Shown in pieces: positions 41,978 to 50,894 of a DNA stretch of 64,000 nt. Below the pieces are notes generated by a model, which made no database searches, was not told the origin of the DNA, and saw nothing but the letters and a program-made list of their open reading frames with translations. Numbering within the stretch: position 1 is the first letter of the stretch; every line of letters starts with the position of its first letter. The stretch is taken from contig NZ_QRVE01000001.1 of the NCBI RefSeq assembly GCF_003462685.1, forward strand, positions 1-64,000, written 5' to 3'. Origin of the DNA: Collinsella sp. AF23-4AC (GTDB taxonomy: Bacteria; Actinomycetota; Coriobacteriia; Coriobacteriales; Coriobacteriaceae). Both the position numbers and the translations under genes were made by a program.

Positions 41978-43045
41978 TTAGTCCTCGGCGTTATAGCCAA
42001 AGCGGCGAATCTGGGCCTCGTCGTCACGCCAGCCGGCCTTGACCTTCACGTCCATCTCCAAAAAGACCTGGGTGCCAAAGATGCGCTCAAGGTCGCGACG
42101 GGCGTCGATGCCGATATGTTTGATCATCTCGCCGCCCTTGCCGATGATGATGCCCTTTTGGCCCTCGCGCTCGACGTAAATGGTGGCGTGCACGCGCAGC
42201 ACCTTCTTGGTCTGCTCAAGCGCATCGCAAATCACGCCCACGGAGTGCGGGATCTCATCACGGGTGCGGCGCAAGACCTTCTCGCGCACAAACTCGGCAA
42301 CGAGCGTCTCATCGGAAGCGTCGGTACCCATGTCCTCGGGGAACCAACGCGGACCCTCGGGCAAAAAGTGCGCAACGGTCTCGATGAAGGCATCGACGTT
42401 AAAGTTCTTGACCGACGACGTCACGATCTCGTCGTCATATTCCATAAGCTCGTGGGCGGCCTTAAGCTGCTCCATGACCTGTGCGGGGTCGGCTTCATCG
42501 GCCTTGGTGAGCACCAGGACCTTCTTGGAACGGGCATTCTTGACACGCTCGGCAACCCAGGCGTCTCCCCTGCCGATCGGTTTGGTGGCATCAATCAAAA
42601 ACGCGACAACATCGACATCGTTCAGCTCGAACAGCGCGCTCTTGTTGAGCTCGGAGCCCAGGCCGTCCTTGGGCTTGTGGATACCCGGGGTATCGACAAA
42701 GACCAGCTGGTAGCCGGGGCGGTTGACGACGGCGCGCATGCGGCGGCGGGTCGTCTGGGCCACCGGCGAGGTGATGGCGACCTTTTTGCCATAGCAGGCG
42801 TTGAGCAGCGTGGACTTGCCGGCGTTGGGGCGGCCGACCAGGGCCACAAAGCCGCTGCGGAAACCAGGCTCAACGTCGCCAAAGCCCGCGAGGTTGTCGT
42901 CCTCGTCGCACAGGGCGTCGAGCTCCTCGTCGCTCATGCCCTCAAACGGGTCGAACTCCTCGACCTCATCGCAATCCTCGGTCGCCTTAGCATCCAGGGA
43001 CTCTTCGTCCAAAATCTCATCGGTAGGCTGCATATTGTCGGACAT
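41978..43045 (-). CDS. era: GTPase Era with an acidic N-terminal extension
   Basis: A 355-residue GTPase needed for 16S rRNA maturation; usual length is about 300. G1 GRPNAGKST sits near residue 72 instead of about 15. G2/G3 regions TTRRRMR and DTPGIHKP, and G4 TKAD are present. A C-terminal KH domain follows (GQKGIIIGKGGEMIKHIGID). The first 57 residues are strongly acidic (about 22 Asp/Glu) and look disordered. The extension is in frame with a normal start and ribosome site (AAAGGG), so it appears real. Confidence 0.95.
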   Translation of the reverse strand: MSDNMQPTDEILDEESLDAKATEDCDEVEEFDPFEGMSDEELDALCDEDDNLAGFGDVEPGFRSGFVALVGRPNAGKSTLLNACYGKKVAITSPVAQTTRRRMRAVVNRPGYQLVFVDTPGIHKPKDGLGSELNKSALFELNDVDVVAFLIDATKPIGRGDAWVAERVKNARSKKVLVLTKADEADPAQVMEQLKAAHELMEYDDEIVTSSVKNFNVDAFIETVAHFLPEGPRWFPEDMGTDASDETLVAEFVREKVLRRTRDEIPHSVGVICDALEQTKKVLRVHATIYVEREGQKGIIIGKGGEMIKHIGIDARRDLERIFGTQVFLEMDVKVKAGWRDDEAQIRRFGYNAED

Positions 43046-43057
43046 GGGAATCCCTTT

Positions 43058-43435
43058 CTAAATAAAGCCGAGCGCGTGGGCAAATACCAGCAAGCCCACA
43101 ATCGCGGCGGTGATTGAAAGTACGTATACCGAGGCGGCGGCGATGTCCTTGGCGCGTTTTGCCAGCGGATGGAGCTCCTGGGTCGCCAGATCGACGATGG
43201 CCTCCATGGCGGTATTGCACAGCTCGCCGTGAATCACCAGGCCGCAGCAGATGATAATCGTGGCCCACTCGGCAATGTCGAGCCCCACAATGCAGCCGGC
43301 AATGACGGTGCACACGCCTGCCACGAGCATGACCTTAATGTTGCGCTCGGTCTTGACGGCGGTGACGAAGCCCTCCATGGCGTAGGAGAACGACTTTAAA
43401 AAGGACGGATGGTCCTTGTTCGATCCGGGAATCAT
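43058..43435 (-). CDS. dgkA: Undecaprenol/diacylglycerol kinase
   Basis: A 125-residue small membrane kinase with three membrane helices. The family motif E-x2-NTA-x-E-x2-VD is seen in GELCNTAMEAIVDLATQE, and the preceding ERNIKVMLVAGVCTVIAG is typical. In Gram-positives this enzyme phosphorylates undecaprenol for cell-wall carrier recycling. Between ybeY and era, the usual place. Confidence 0.93.
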   Translation of the reverse strand: MIPGSNKDHPSFLKSFSYAMEGFVTAVKTERNIKVMLVAGVCTVIAGCIVGLDIAEWATIIICCGLVIHGELCNTAMEAIVDLATQELHPLAKRAKDIAAASVYVLSITAAIVGLLVFAHALGFI

Positions 43436-43444
43436 AAACGGCTC

Positions 43445-43954
43445 CTAGTCGTGGGCATGATTGGTGATGGGGCCGACGTGAACGAGTTTGGGGTCCTCGC
43501 CGCGCTCGAGCGCCAGATCGCGCAGGATAGCGTCCTCGCGGGCCTCCATGACCTCGGCCTCGTCGTCCTCGATATGGTCATACCCCAGCAGGTGCAGCAT
43601 GCCGTGTACGAGCATCAGGCGGCACTCGTCAGCAGGGCTATTACCAAAGCCGGGGGCCTGACGGGCAATGACCTGCGGGGCAAAGATGATATCGCCGAGC
43701 TCGAGCGTCTCGTCAGCGGGAATATCCTCGTCAAAGGCCGAGTCACATTCAAACGAGAGCACATCGGTGGTGCGGTCGATGCCACGCCACTCGTGGTTGA
43801 GCTCGTGCATCTCGTCCTCGTCGACATACGAAAGGGAAATCTCGACTTCACGCTCAACACCCTCGGCGGCAAGCACAACCTCGCAGATGTGCTCCACCTC
43901 CTGCGCGTCGAGCAGCGTATCGAGCTCGGCATCGTTGCTGATCAATACACTCAA
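43445..43954 (-). CDS. ybeY: Endoribonuclease YbeY
   Basis: A 169-residue zinc-dependent RNase for 16S rRNA 3' end maturation. Metal motif HGMLHLLGYDHIEDDE (H-x3-H-x5-H). The N-terminal half has the usual ISLSYVDEDEMHELNHEWRG. Start is a TTG that overlaps the phoH stop by four bases and has AAGGAG five bases upstream, so it is translationally coupled to phoH. Confidence 0.95.
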   Translation of the reverse strand: MSVLISNDAELDTLLDAQEVEHICEVVLAAEGVEREVEISLSYVDEDEMHELNHEWRGIDRTTDVLSFECDSAFDEDIPADETLELGDIIFAPQVIARQAPGFGNSPADECRLMLVHGMLHLLGYDHIEDDEAEVMEAREDAILRDLALERGEDPKLVHVGPITNHAHD

Positions 43955-44937
43955 CGGGACTCCTTTCGGTCGCGCGAGCGCTGCTCACGCACGTCATCAT
44001 AAGCATCGTATGCCTCGACGATACGACCCACCAGGGCATGGCGCACCACATCGGCGCGCTCCAGGTGTGCAAACGCCACATCGTCGACACGGCCCAAAAT
44101 CTTCTCGACATCCGCCAAGCCACCACGACGACCCACCAGGTCGCGCTGGCTGAGGTCGCCGGTAATCACGAACTTGGAGTTGAATCCAAGGCGTGTCAGG
44201 AACATCTTCATCTGCTCGGGCGTGGTATTTTGCGCCTCGTCGAGCACCACGAAAGCATCGCTCAGCGTACGACCGCGCATATAGGCAAGCGGGGCGATCT
44301 CGATCACGCCGCGCTCCATAAGCTCATCGGTTCGCTCGCGATCCATCATGTCAAAAAGGGCGTCGTAAAGCGGACGCATGTACGGATCGATCTTTTCCTC
44401 GAGGGTGCCAGGCAAAAAGCCCAGGTTCTCCCCCGCCTCGACAACCGGACGCGTCAAGATCAGACGGCCCACCTCGTGGCGCTTGAGCGCGGCAACGGCG
44501 AGCGCCATGGCCAGATAGGTCTTACCGGTACCGGCAGGACCCAAGCCAAAGGTGATGGTATGCGAGCGAATGGCATCCACATAGCGCTTTTGCCCAAGCG
44601 TCTTGGGACGAATGGCATGACCGCGGTATGAAAGCAGCACGTCATCGCGAAGCGATGTGGCCTCATGCTCGCCGTCGCGCAAGACGGCCAGGCAGCGAGA
44701 GACATCGTCGGCAGACAGCGTGCGCCCGGCGGCCGCCTCACGGAAAGTATGTTCGAAAAAACGCGCCACGAGTTCGACCTCGTCCGGGTCACCGCTCACG
44801 GCGAAGCTATCGCCACGGGCGACCACATGGGCGCGAACCAAACTCTCGAGCGCACGAAGGACGCCGTCGCCGGCGCCCAAAACGCGCGAGGGATCAATTC
44901 CCTCGGGAACGGTAAGTCTAATCTTCGAGGCTTCCAT
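43951..44937 (-). CDS. phoH: PhoH family ATPase (PhoL type)
   Basis: A 328-residue ATPase with Walker A FGLGPAGTGKTYLAMALAV and Walker B AFVVLDEAQNTTPEQMKM. An N-terminal region of about 110 residues resembles the KH-like part found in PhoH proteins upstream of ybeY. These proteins are thought to act in rRNA processing with YbeY. The ATG at 44937 overlaps the mtaB 3' end by 20 bases. Confidence 0.93.
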   Translation of the reverse strand: MEASKIRLTVPEGIDPSRVLGAGDGVLRALESLVRAHVVARGDSFAVSGDPDEVELVARFFEHTFREAAAGRTLSADDVSRCLAVLRDGEHEATSLRDDVLLSYRGHAIRPKTLGQKRYVDAIRSHTITFGLGPAGTGKTYLAMALAVAALKRHEVGRLILTRPVVEAGENLGFLPGTLEEKIDPYMRPLYDALFDMMDRERTDELMERGVIEIAPLAYMRGRTLSDAFVVLDEAQNTTPEQMKMFLTRLGFNSKFVITGDLSQRDLVGRRGGLADVEKILGRVDDVAFAHLERADVVRHALVGRIVEAYDAYDDVREQRSRDRKESR

Positions 44938-46210
44938 GGACCTCCCTGCGCGCATGGACCAAGCCGGAATCATCGACTCCGATGATAGCAACATCGAGCA
45001 GGCACGGGGCTGTAAGTCCACAGGTATCGTCAAGACGGGCATGATGGAACGAACCGAGCGTTAAATTGTCATCGTACTCAAGCACGGCACGCTCGACAGT
45101 GCCCACGCGACGACGAGCATCGGCAATAGCGAGCTCCTGCGCCGCGTCTCGCATACGGCGGCTGCGCTCGGCCATAACCTCGGGCGGCACCTGGTCGGGC
45201 ATGTCGGCAGCAAGGGTACCGGGACGTTTGCTGTAGCGGAACACGTGCATACGCGAGAAACCCACACGGCGGCACAGCGCCAGCGACTCCTCGAACTCCT
45301 CGTCCGTCTCACCAGGAAAACCGACGATGACATCGCACGAAAGAGACGCCTGGGGCAAGTTGGCGCGAATCATACGCACCGTGTCCTCAAAGGCCTCCGC
45401 ACTATAGGGACGACCCATGCGATGCAAGGTCGCCGTACAGCCGGACTGCACGGGCAGGTGCAAAAACGGGGCGATACGCTGCGGATAGCGCGCCATAACC
45501 TTAAGCAGGCGCTCAGAGATATCCATGGGTTCGACCGAGGAAATGCGCACATGCGCAATAGTCGTGCGCTCCATGATGGCCTCGAGCAGCTCATCGATTT
45601 CGACATGCTCGTCGGTCGCGCTCTTGCCATCGTAGGCACCCAGGTTCACACCGGTCAGCACCACCTCGGGCACGCCGGCCTCCTGGGCTTCGCGCACCTG
45701 TTCGAGAACGGACTCGACGGGCACGGAACGCTCGGGGCCGCGGGCCTTCCACACGATGCAATAGGTGCAGCGATGGTTGCAGCCATCCTGGATCTTCACG
45801 CCCAGCCGCGAACGACCGAGCGCATCGACCACGTCACCATCGCTGCAGGCGGGAACGCTATCGGACTCAACGCCCAGCACCTCGCAGACACGTTCGACGA
45901 CATCGATCTTAGACGGCTCGGCAATCACGCGATCCGAAAGCTCCAACAGCTCCTCGGGATGCAAATTGACCACGCATCCGGTCACGACCACATAGGGCTC
46001 GTTTGGATGGGCCAGCGCATGACGGACGGCCTTACGGGTCTTGGCCTCGGCCTCGCCCGTAACGGCACAGGTGTTAATGACGATCAGATCGGCATCCTGG
46101 GGCTCCACCATGGCGAAGCCCAGGCGCATAAGATCGGCAGTGATACGGTCGGACTCAACCCGGTTGACACGACAACCGAGGTTGACAACAGAGATATGAG
46201 GTGCGAGCAC
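44918..46210 (-). CDS. mtaB: tRNA (t6A37) methylthiotransferase MtaB
   Basis: A 430-residue radical-SAM enzyme that methylthiolates N6-threonylcarbamoyladenosine-37. MTTase domain VVNLGCRVNRVESDR, NTCAVTGEAEAKTR and VTGCVVNLHPEE; cluster CNHRCTYCIVWKARGPERSV. The GCRVN motif and VTGEAEAKTR are typical of MtaB. Start is a GTG with AAGGAG five bases upstream. Directly downstream of dnaJ. Confidence 0.93.
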   Translation of the reverse strand: MLAPHISVVNLGCRVNRVESDRITADLMRLGFAMVEPQDADLIVINTCAVTGEAEAKTRKAVRHALAHPNEPYVVVTGCVVNLHPEELLELSDRVIAEPSKIDVVERVCEVLGVESDSVPACSDGDVVDALGRSRLGVKIQDGCNHRCTYCIVWKARGPERSVPVESVLEQVREAQEAGVPEVVLTGVNLGAYDGKSATDEHVEIDELLEAIMERTTIAHVRISSVEPMDISERLLKVMARYPQRIAPFLHLPVQSGCTATLHRMGRPYSAEAFEDTVRMIRANLPQASLSCDVIVGFPGETDEEFEESLALCRRVGFSRMHVFRYSKRPGTLAADMPDQVPPEVMAERSRRMRDAAQELAIADARRRVGTVERAVLEYDDNLTLGSFHHARLDDTCGLTAPCLLDVAIIGVDDSGLVHARREVHGSLED

Positions 46211-46219
46211 GCGGGCTCC

Positions 46220-47368
46220 TTAATCGAGGATGTCGTCGAGGGCACTCTTGATACGGTCGGTCACCGACTTCTTACCGGATGCGACGTCATCGCCCATCTC
46301 GTCGGCAAAGGCGCGAAGCAGCTCGCGCTGCTTGTTGGAGAGATTGGTGGGGACGACCACGCGCAGCTGCACGATCAGACGACCGCGCGAACCGCCACCG
46401 CCGATACGCGGCATGCCGTAATTGTTGACGCTCACGGTGTCGCCGTACTGGGCGCCGGCGGGAACCGTCACCTTAACGACCTCGTCGGGCATAATGCCCT
46501 CGACCTCGATCTCGCAGCCGAGCGCAGCCTGCGCAATCGAGATATCGCTCACCAGGTACAGGTCGTCACTGTTGCGCTTAAAGCGCTCATGGTCGGCAAC
46601 GCGCACGTTGACAATCAGGTCGCCCGAAGGCTCGCCGCGAAGGCCGGCCTCGCCAAAGCCGCTCACACGCAGCTGGCGACCGGTCGAAACGCCGGCGGGA
46701 ATATCGATGTCGATCTTTTCGTGCGAAGGCGTGCGGCCCTGACCGTCGCAGGTCTCGCAGGGATGGTCGATAACCGTGCCCTCGCCATGGCAGTCGGGGC
46801 AAGGCGAGGAAGACTGAACCTGGCCCAAAAACGATCGCTGAACCGTCGTGACGTAGCCCGTACCGTGGCAGCGACTGCATTGCTTTTCCTGTGCACCCTC
46901 GGCCCTACCGGTACCGTTGCAGTCCTCACAGGGAGCAAGGCGATCATAGCTGATCGTCTTTTTGCAGCCGAGCGCCGCCTCCTCGAGCGTCACCGAAAGC
47001 GAGATGGCCATGTCACGTCCGCGACGACGCTCACGACGGCTGCGGGCGCCACCACCGGCACCGCCGCCAAAAAACGACGAGAACAGGTCGTCCATGCCCA
47101 TGCCACCAAAGATATCGTTGATGTCGACATAACCAGAGCCACCGGGGCCGTCCGCGGTGCCGTAACGGTCGTAGTTAGCACGCTTGTGCTCATCGGAAAG
47201 GACAGAATAGGCCTCGTTAAGCTCCTTGAACTTGGCCTCGGCCTCGGGGTCGTCCGAAACATCCGGGTGTACCGTACGGGCTTTCTTTAGAAACGCGCGC
47301 TTAATGGTCCGCGCGTCGGCATCCTTATCGACGCCAAGTACCTCGTAGTAATCCCTATTTTCCGACAC
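46220..47368 (-). CDS. dnaJ: Chaperone DnaJ, canonical form
   Basis: A 382-residue Hsp40. J domain (about 1-70) with HPD in TVHPDVSDDPE. Gly/Phe-type linker (about 75-120), zinc-finger domain with four C-x2-C-x-G-x-G repeats (CEDCNGTG, CSRCHGTG, CPDCHGEG, CETCDGQG), and C-terminal substrate domains (about 215-350). Start is a GTG with AAGGA before it. No grpE, dnaK or hrcA gene is adjacent, unlike many relatives. The second dnaJ gene lies just upstream. Confidence 0.93.
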   Translation of the reverse strand: MSENRDYYEVLGVDKDADARTIKRAFLKKARTVHPDVSDDPEAEAKFKELNEAYSVLSDEHKRANYDRYGTADGPGGSGYVDINDIFGGMGMDDLFSSFFGGGAGGGARSRRERRRGRDMAISLSVTLEEAALGCKKTISYDRLAPCEDCNGTGRAEGAQEKQCSRCHGTGYVTTVQRSFLGQVQSSSPCPDCHGEGTVIDHPCETCDGQGRTPSHEKIDIDIPAGVSTGRQLRVSGFGEAGLRGEPSGDLIVNVRVADHERFKRNSDDLYLVSDISIAQAALGCEIEVEGIMPDEVVKVTVPAGAQYGDTVSVNNYGMPRIGGGGSRGRLIVQLRVVVPTNLSNKQRELLRAFADEMGDDVASGKKSVTDRIKSALDDILD

Positions 47369-47449
47369 GACCGAATCCTTCCGACTTTCATTATTGTCAC
47401 AGTGCGTCCTATACCCAAGCAGGGCCGACCGCAAACAGAGGGTTTGATG

Positions 47450-48553
47450 TTATTGCATTTGGTACGGCGAAAGCATGGCCCGTTGCGAACAGCTCGCGAA
47501 CCAAACCGACACGAGCGCGAACATGAAGCCGTTGGCAAAACCGTTGGCAAACTGCATCGCACCGCGCTTCCACCACAGCAGGCTGCGATGAAGCACGCCG
47601 TCCGAAAGCACCATGAACAGGCCCATGGCAAACGGAATAAAGCACATCATGGCAAAGGCCGAGAACACGCCCGAGATGGCCGAGAGTACCAAAAACGGCG
47701 CCACGATGCCCATCAGGTAAAAACCGGTACGAGCTTTGCCTTCCAAGCGCTCGGCCTCAACATGGGCGCGGCCGACCAGATCGCCGCCCGCGGCACCGTT
47801 GGTGCCAGCATGACCCATGCCGCCAATGCGGACCTCGTCGCCATCGTGCGTGCCGGCAGGAAACTCAATCGTCTGCTCGGAGGTTACGCGAGTACGACCG
47901 CTGCCGCCGCAATCAGGGCAGGGGTCGGCCACGACCTTACCGGAACCGCCGCACTCGGGGCAGACCGACTGGAACGTACCCGCACCAAACAGGAAGGACA
48001 GGTCGACGTCGATGTGGCCGCGGCCACCGCAGCTCGGGCAGGTATGGGCATGCTCAGACGAAACGGAGCCCGAACCGCCGCAGTTGTTACAGGTATCGAA
48101 GCGCGTGTAGCGGACGGTCTTGCGGGCACCGCCCTTGGCCTCCTTGGCGTCGAGTTTGATATCAACGACCACGTTGGCGCCGTTCTCGGGATTGTAGGCA
48201 GCCTGCCCGCGACGCGGCTGGCCCCAGGCGCCACCAAAGGGAAAACCGCCCTCAAAGGGATTGCCATAGCCCGCGCTGCCGGCGTAGCCGCCGCCATAGG
48301 GCGAAGCCGTAGGAGCGCCGGCGAAGGGGTTGCCCGAACGCATGGCGTCGTAGCGCGAACGCTTCTGCTCGTCCGAAAGCACGGCGTAGGCCTCGGAAAC
48401 CTCTTTAAACTTTTCCTCGGCATCCGGCTCTTTGTTGACGTCCGGATGGAGCTTGCGGGCCTTTTGCTGGAAGGCCTTTTGAATATCACGCGAGGTGGCG
48501 TCCTTAGAGACACCCAAAATCTCGTAGTAATCTTTTTCGTTCATCGTCGCCAT
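47450..48553 (-). CDS. Membrane-anchored DnaJ-like protein with truncated substrate domain
   Basis: A 367-residue protein. J domain with HPD ([16 protein letters not shown]), a long Gly/Phe/Tyr-rich linker (about 75-135), and four C-x2-C-x-G-x-G zinc repeats ([32 protein letters not shown]). The first beta substrate domain is then cut short at about residue 265 ([16 protein letters not shown]) and is replaced by about three to four membrane helices ([38 protein letters not shown], and [16 protein letters not shown]). This suggests a chaperone tethered to the membrane. Start 48553 follows GGAGG by nine bases. Confidence 0.8.
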   Translation of the reverse strand: MATMNEKDYYEILGVSKDATSRDIQKAFQQKARKLHPDVNKEPDAEEKFKEVSEAYAVLSDEQKRSRYDAMRSGNPFAGAPTASPYGGGYAGSAGYGNPFEGGFPFGGAWGQPRRGQAAYNPENGANVVVDIKLDAKEAKGGARKTVRYTRFDTCNNCGGSGSVSSEHAHTCPSCGGRGHIDVDLSFLFGAGTFQSVCPECGGSGKVVADPCPDCGGSGRTRVTSEQTIEFPAGTHDGDEVRIGGMGHAGTNGAAGGDLVGRAHVEAERLEGKARTGFYLMGIVAPFLVLSAISGVFSAFAMMCFIPFAMGLFMVLSDGVLHRSLLWWKRGAMQFANGFANGFMFALVSVWFASCSQRAMLSPYQMQ

Positions 48554-48611
48554 GCGTGGCAACCTCCTGCTCACAGCAGCGTATATATTCCGGTAATTCT
48601 ACCCGAGCGGC

Positions 48612-49844
48612 CTAAGCTAGATCCCAAAACAGCTCGAACAGAACATTTCCATCGAGCCAGCCCAGGTGTGTCGGCGCCAGACGAGCTCGGACATGGCCCG
48701 CGAGGACGTCTGCCGAAGTGAAGGGTCCCTCATGGACTCCGAGCGTCTCGGGCACCCAAGTGGCAAGACCCAATTCGAGCGCGCGATCGCAGGCAGCTGC
48801 CAGCTCGCCCGTTGGGATGACGCAAGCTGCACGAACCAACAGATCGGACGCAATACCGCGCGTCATGCGACAAGCGAGCATCAGGTCTTCAGCCGCAGCC
48901 TCACGCTGCGACAGATATTCAGTCTCGAACGCCGTCGCGTCATCGTCACGTTGCACCAGACGCACGCGGTACGCATCGCCTCGAGAAGAAACACCGGGGA
49001 ACAACCCTGCAAGACGGTCGAAATCCTCGGCGTCGAGCATGCCCGCGGCAGAGCGACCAAGGCCCAGGTAACCCCGTCCGGTCCAGTAGGCAATGTTATG
49101 GGCGCACTCATGGCCGTCGAGCGCATAGCTTGCCACCTCATACGGGTGATAGCCGGCCGCACCCAGACGCTCACGCGCCACATCCATGCACGAAGCTTGA
49201 AAATCCTCGTCGGGCTCGACCGACTCGTCGCGGCACGCCATGCGATAAAGGGGGGTCCCCTCCTCAAGCGTGAGCGGGTAGACCGACACATGATGCGGAG
49301 CCGCCGCCAGCACGCCATCGAGCGTGCGCTTCCAACTCGCTGCGGTCTGCCCGGGAAGTCCGCACATAAGGTCGCACGACACGTCAAGCCCAGCGTTCTT
49401 GACCGTCGCGATGGCGGCAAACGCCCGATCGGCATCGTGAATACGGCCGATGGCGGTAAGTTCGGTGTTATCGAGCGTTTGCACGCCCAGAGAGACGCGT
49501 GTGACACCAACCTTGGCAAGCGCAGTGGCAAGCTCGGCGGTCAGCGACTCGGGATTGGCCTCGCAGGTAAACTCAACGGGGGCGCACCACGCACGAATAC
49601 GCCGCGCCAGCTCCACCAGGCGCTCCCCCGCCAGCGACGGCGTACCGCCGCCAACATAGACGGTGCGGATATGGTCAAGGGCCCCAGCCTTGCCAAAAGC
49701 ATCGAGGCGCGCGAACAACTGCTCAAAATAGACATCGAGCGCAGCACTCAGGTCGCACGGAGAAAAACTGCGCGAGTCAAAGTCGCAGTACCGGCACTTT
49801 TGGGCGCAAAACGGCACGTGCACGTACAGCGCGGTAACGGCCAC
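48612..49844 (-). CDS. hemW: Radical-SAM heme chaperone HemW
   Basis: A 410-residue HemN-like protein. Cluster motif CAQKCRYCDFDS (C-x3-C-x2-C, with Phe where true HemN has a fourth Cys), then VYVGGGTPSLAGE and the C-terminal HemN domain. This residue pattern marks HemW, a heme-trafficking protein, and not coproporphyrinogen dehydrogenase. Start is a GTG immediately after the dusB stop. In the lepA-dus-hemW-dnaJ run. Confidence 0.9.
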   Translation of the reverse strand: MAVTALYVHVPFCAQKCRYCDFDSRSFSPCDLSAALDVYFEQLFARLDAFGKAGALDHIRTVYVGGGTPSLAGERLVELARRIRAWCAPVEFTCEANPESLTAELATALAKVGVTRVSLGVQTLDNTELTAIGRIHDADRAFAAIATVKNAGLDVSCDLMCGLPGQTAASWKRTLDGVLAAAPHHVSVYPLTLEEGTPLYRMACRDESVEPDEDFQASCMDVARERLGAAGYHPYEVASYALDGHECAHNIAYWTGRGYLGLGRSAAGMLDAEDFDRLAGLFPGVSSRGDAYRVRLVQRDDDATAFETEYLSQREAAAEDLMLACRMTRGIASDLLVRAACVIPTGELAAACDRALELGLATWVPETLGVHEGPFTSADVLAGHVRARLAPTHLGWLDGNVLFELFWDLA

Positions 49845-49846
49845 CC

Positions 49847-50890
49847 TTAAGCCTCCAGCGGATGAGGGGGCACCGATTCGCCGGCGGCAAGGGCAGCCTC
49901 GCAGGCCACCACATCGCGCTCGATATCATCGACCAGTGCCATAAACTCCTCGTACGTGGAGCAGCGCACCACCTGAGCGCGCCAGGCGGCGGCATGGGGC
50001 ATGCCCTTTAGATACCAGCTCGCGTACGTACGGGCGCGCGACATAAGCGGCAGAAGCTCGTGCGTCAACGTCAGGTGCTCACGCAGAGCCTCCAGGCGCT
50101 CGACCGAGGAGCGAGAAGGAACCGGCGTGCCATCGAGCGCAAGGGCGCGAGCATCACCGAACACCCACGGATTGCCGTAGATGCCGCGCGCGATAAACAC
50201 CGCGCTGGCACCCGAGTTTCGCAGATGCACCGCGGCATCCTCGGCGGTGAACACATCACCCGAACCGATCACGGGAATCTCAACGGCATCTGCGACCTCA
50301 TCGACGACCGACCAATCAGCCTGGCCCGTGTAGAGCTGCGTGGCGCAACGACCATGCACGGCGACTGCGGCAGCCCCTGCGCCCTCAAGCATCTGGGCAA
50401 ACGTCGCGGCATTACGGTCCTCGGCATAAAAGCCCTTGCGGATCTTGACGGTCACGGGCACATGCGCCGCGCCCACCGTGGCCTCGACGATCTTCTCCGC
50501 CAGGTCGGGCGTGCGCATGAGCGCCGAACCCTCGCCCTTGGTGACAACCTTGCGAGCCGGGCAGGCCATGTTGATATCGATCAGCGACAGGCGATCGCCA
50601 ACGCGCTCCTCGACGGCGGCGACGGCGCTCGCAAACTGATCGGGCTTGGAGCCAAAGAGCTGCACGCAAATCTGCTGCTCCTCGTCGGCCGGCAGCACCA
50701 GGCGCCACGTTTTGTTGCTGGCATAGGCAAGGCCTGCCACGCTCACCATCTCGCTGTAGGCAAGGTTGGCACCACGGCGGCGACACATGATGCGATAGGC
50801 GGGGTCGGTAACGCCCGCCATGGGAGCCATAAGGAACGGCTGCTCGGCATAGGCGCCCAGCAGCCGCTTGCTGTAATCAGAAAGCGCCAT
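49847..50890 (-). CDS. dusB: tRNA-dihydrouridine synthase
   Basis: A 347-residue FMN-dependent reductase acting on tRNA uridines. Seen: LMAPMAGVTDPAYRIMCRR, catalytic Cys in DINMACPARKVVTKGEGSAL, HGRCATQLYTG and IGSGDVFTAEDA. The C-terminal helical domain is present. The exact Dus subclass (DusB) is by resemblance. Spaced 4 bases from lepA upstream and 2 from hemW downstream. Confidence 0.88.
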   Translation of the reverse strand: MALSDYSKRLLGAYAEQPFLMAPMAGVTDPAYRIMCRRRGANLAYSEMVSVAGLAYASNKTWRLVLPADEEQQICVQLFGSKPDQFASAVAAVEERVGDRLSLIDINMACPARKVVTKGEGSALMRTPDLAEKIVEATVGAAHVPVTVKIRKGFYAEDRNAATFAQMLEGAGAAAVAVHGRCATQLYTGQADWSVVDEVADAVEIPVIGSGDVFTAEDAAVHLRNSGASAVFIARGIYGNPWVFGDARALALDGTPVPSRSSVERLEALREHLTLTHELLPLMSRARTYASWYLKGMPHAAAWRAQVVRCSTYEEFMALVDDIERDVVACEAALAAGESVPPHPLEA

Positions 50891-50894
50891 GGAC

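Noticed and set aside
48612..49844. Oxygen-independent coproporphyrinogen dehydrogenase (HemN)
   Set aside because: The cluster motif lacks the fourth cysteine of HemN (CRYCDF instead of CxFCGC), so HemW is the better call.
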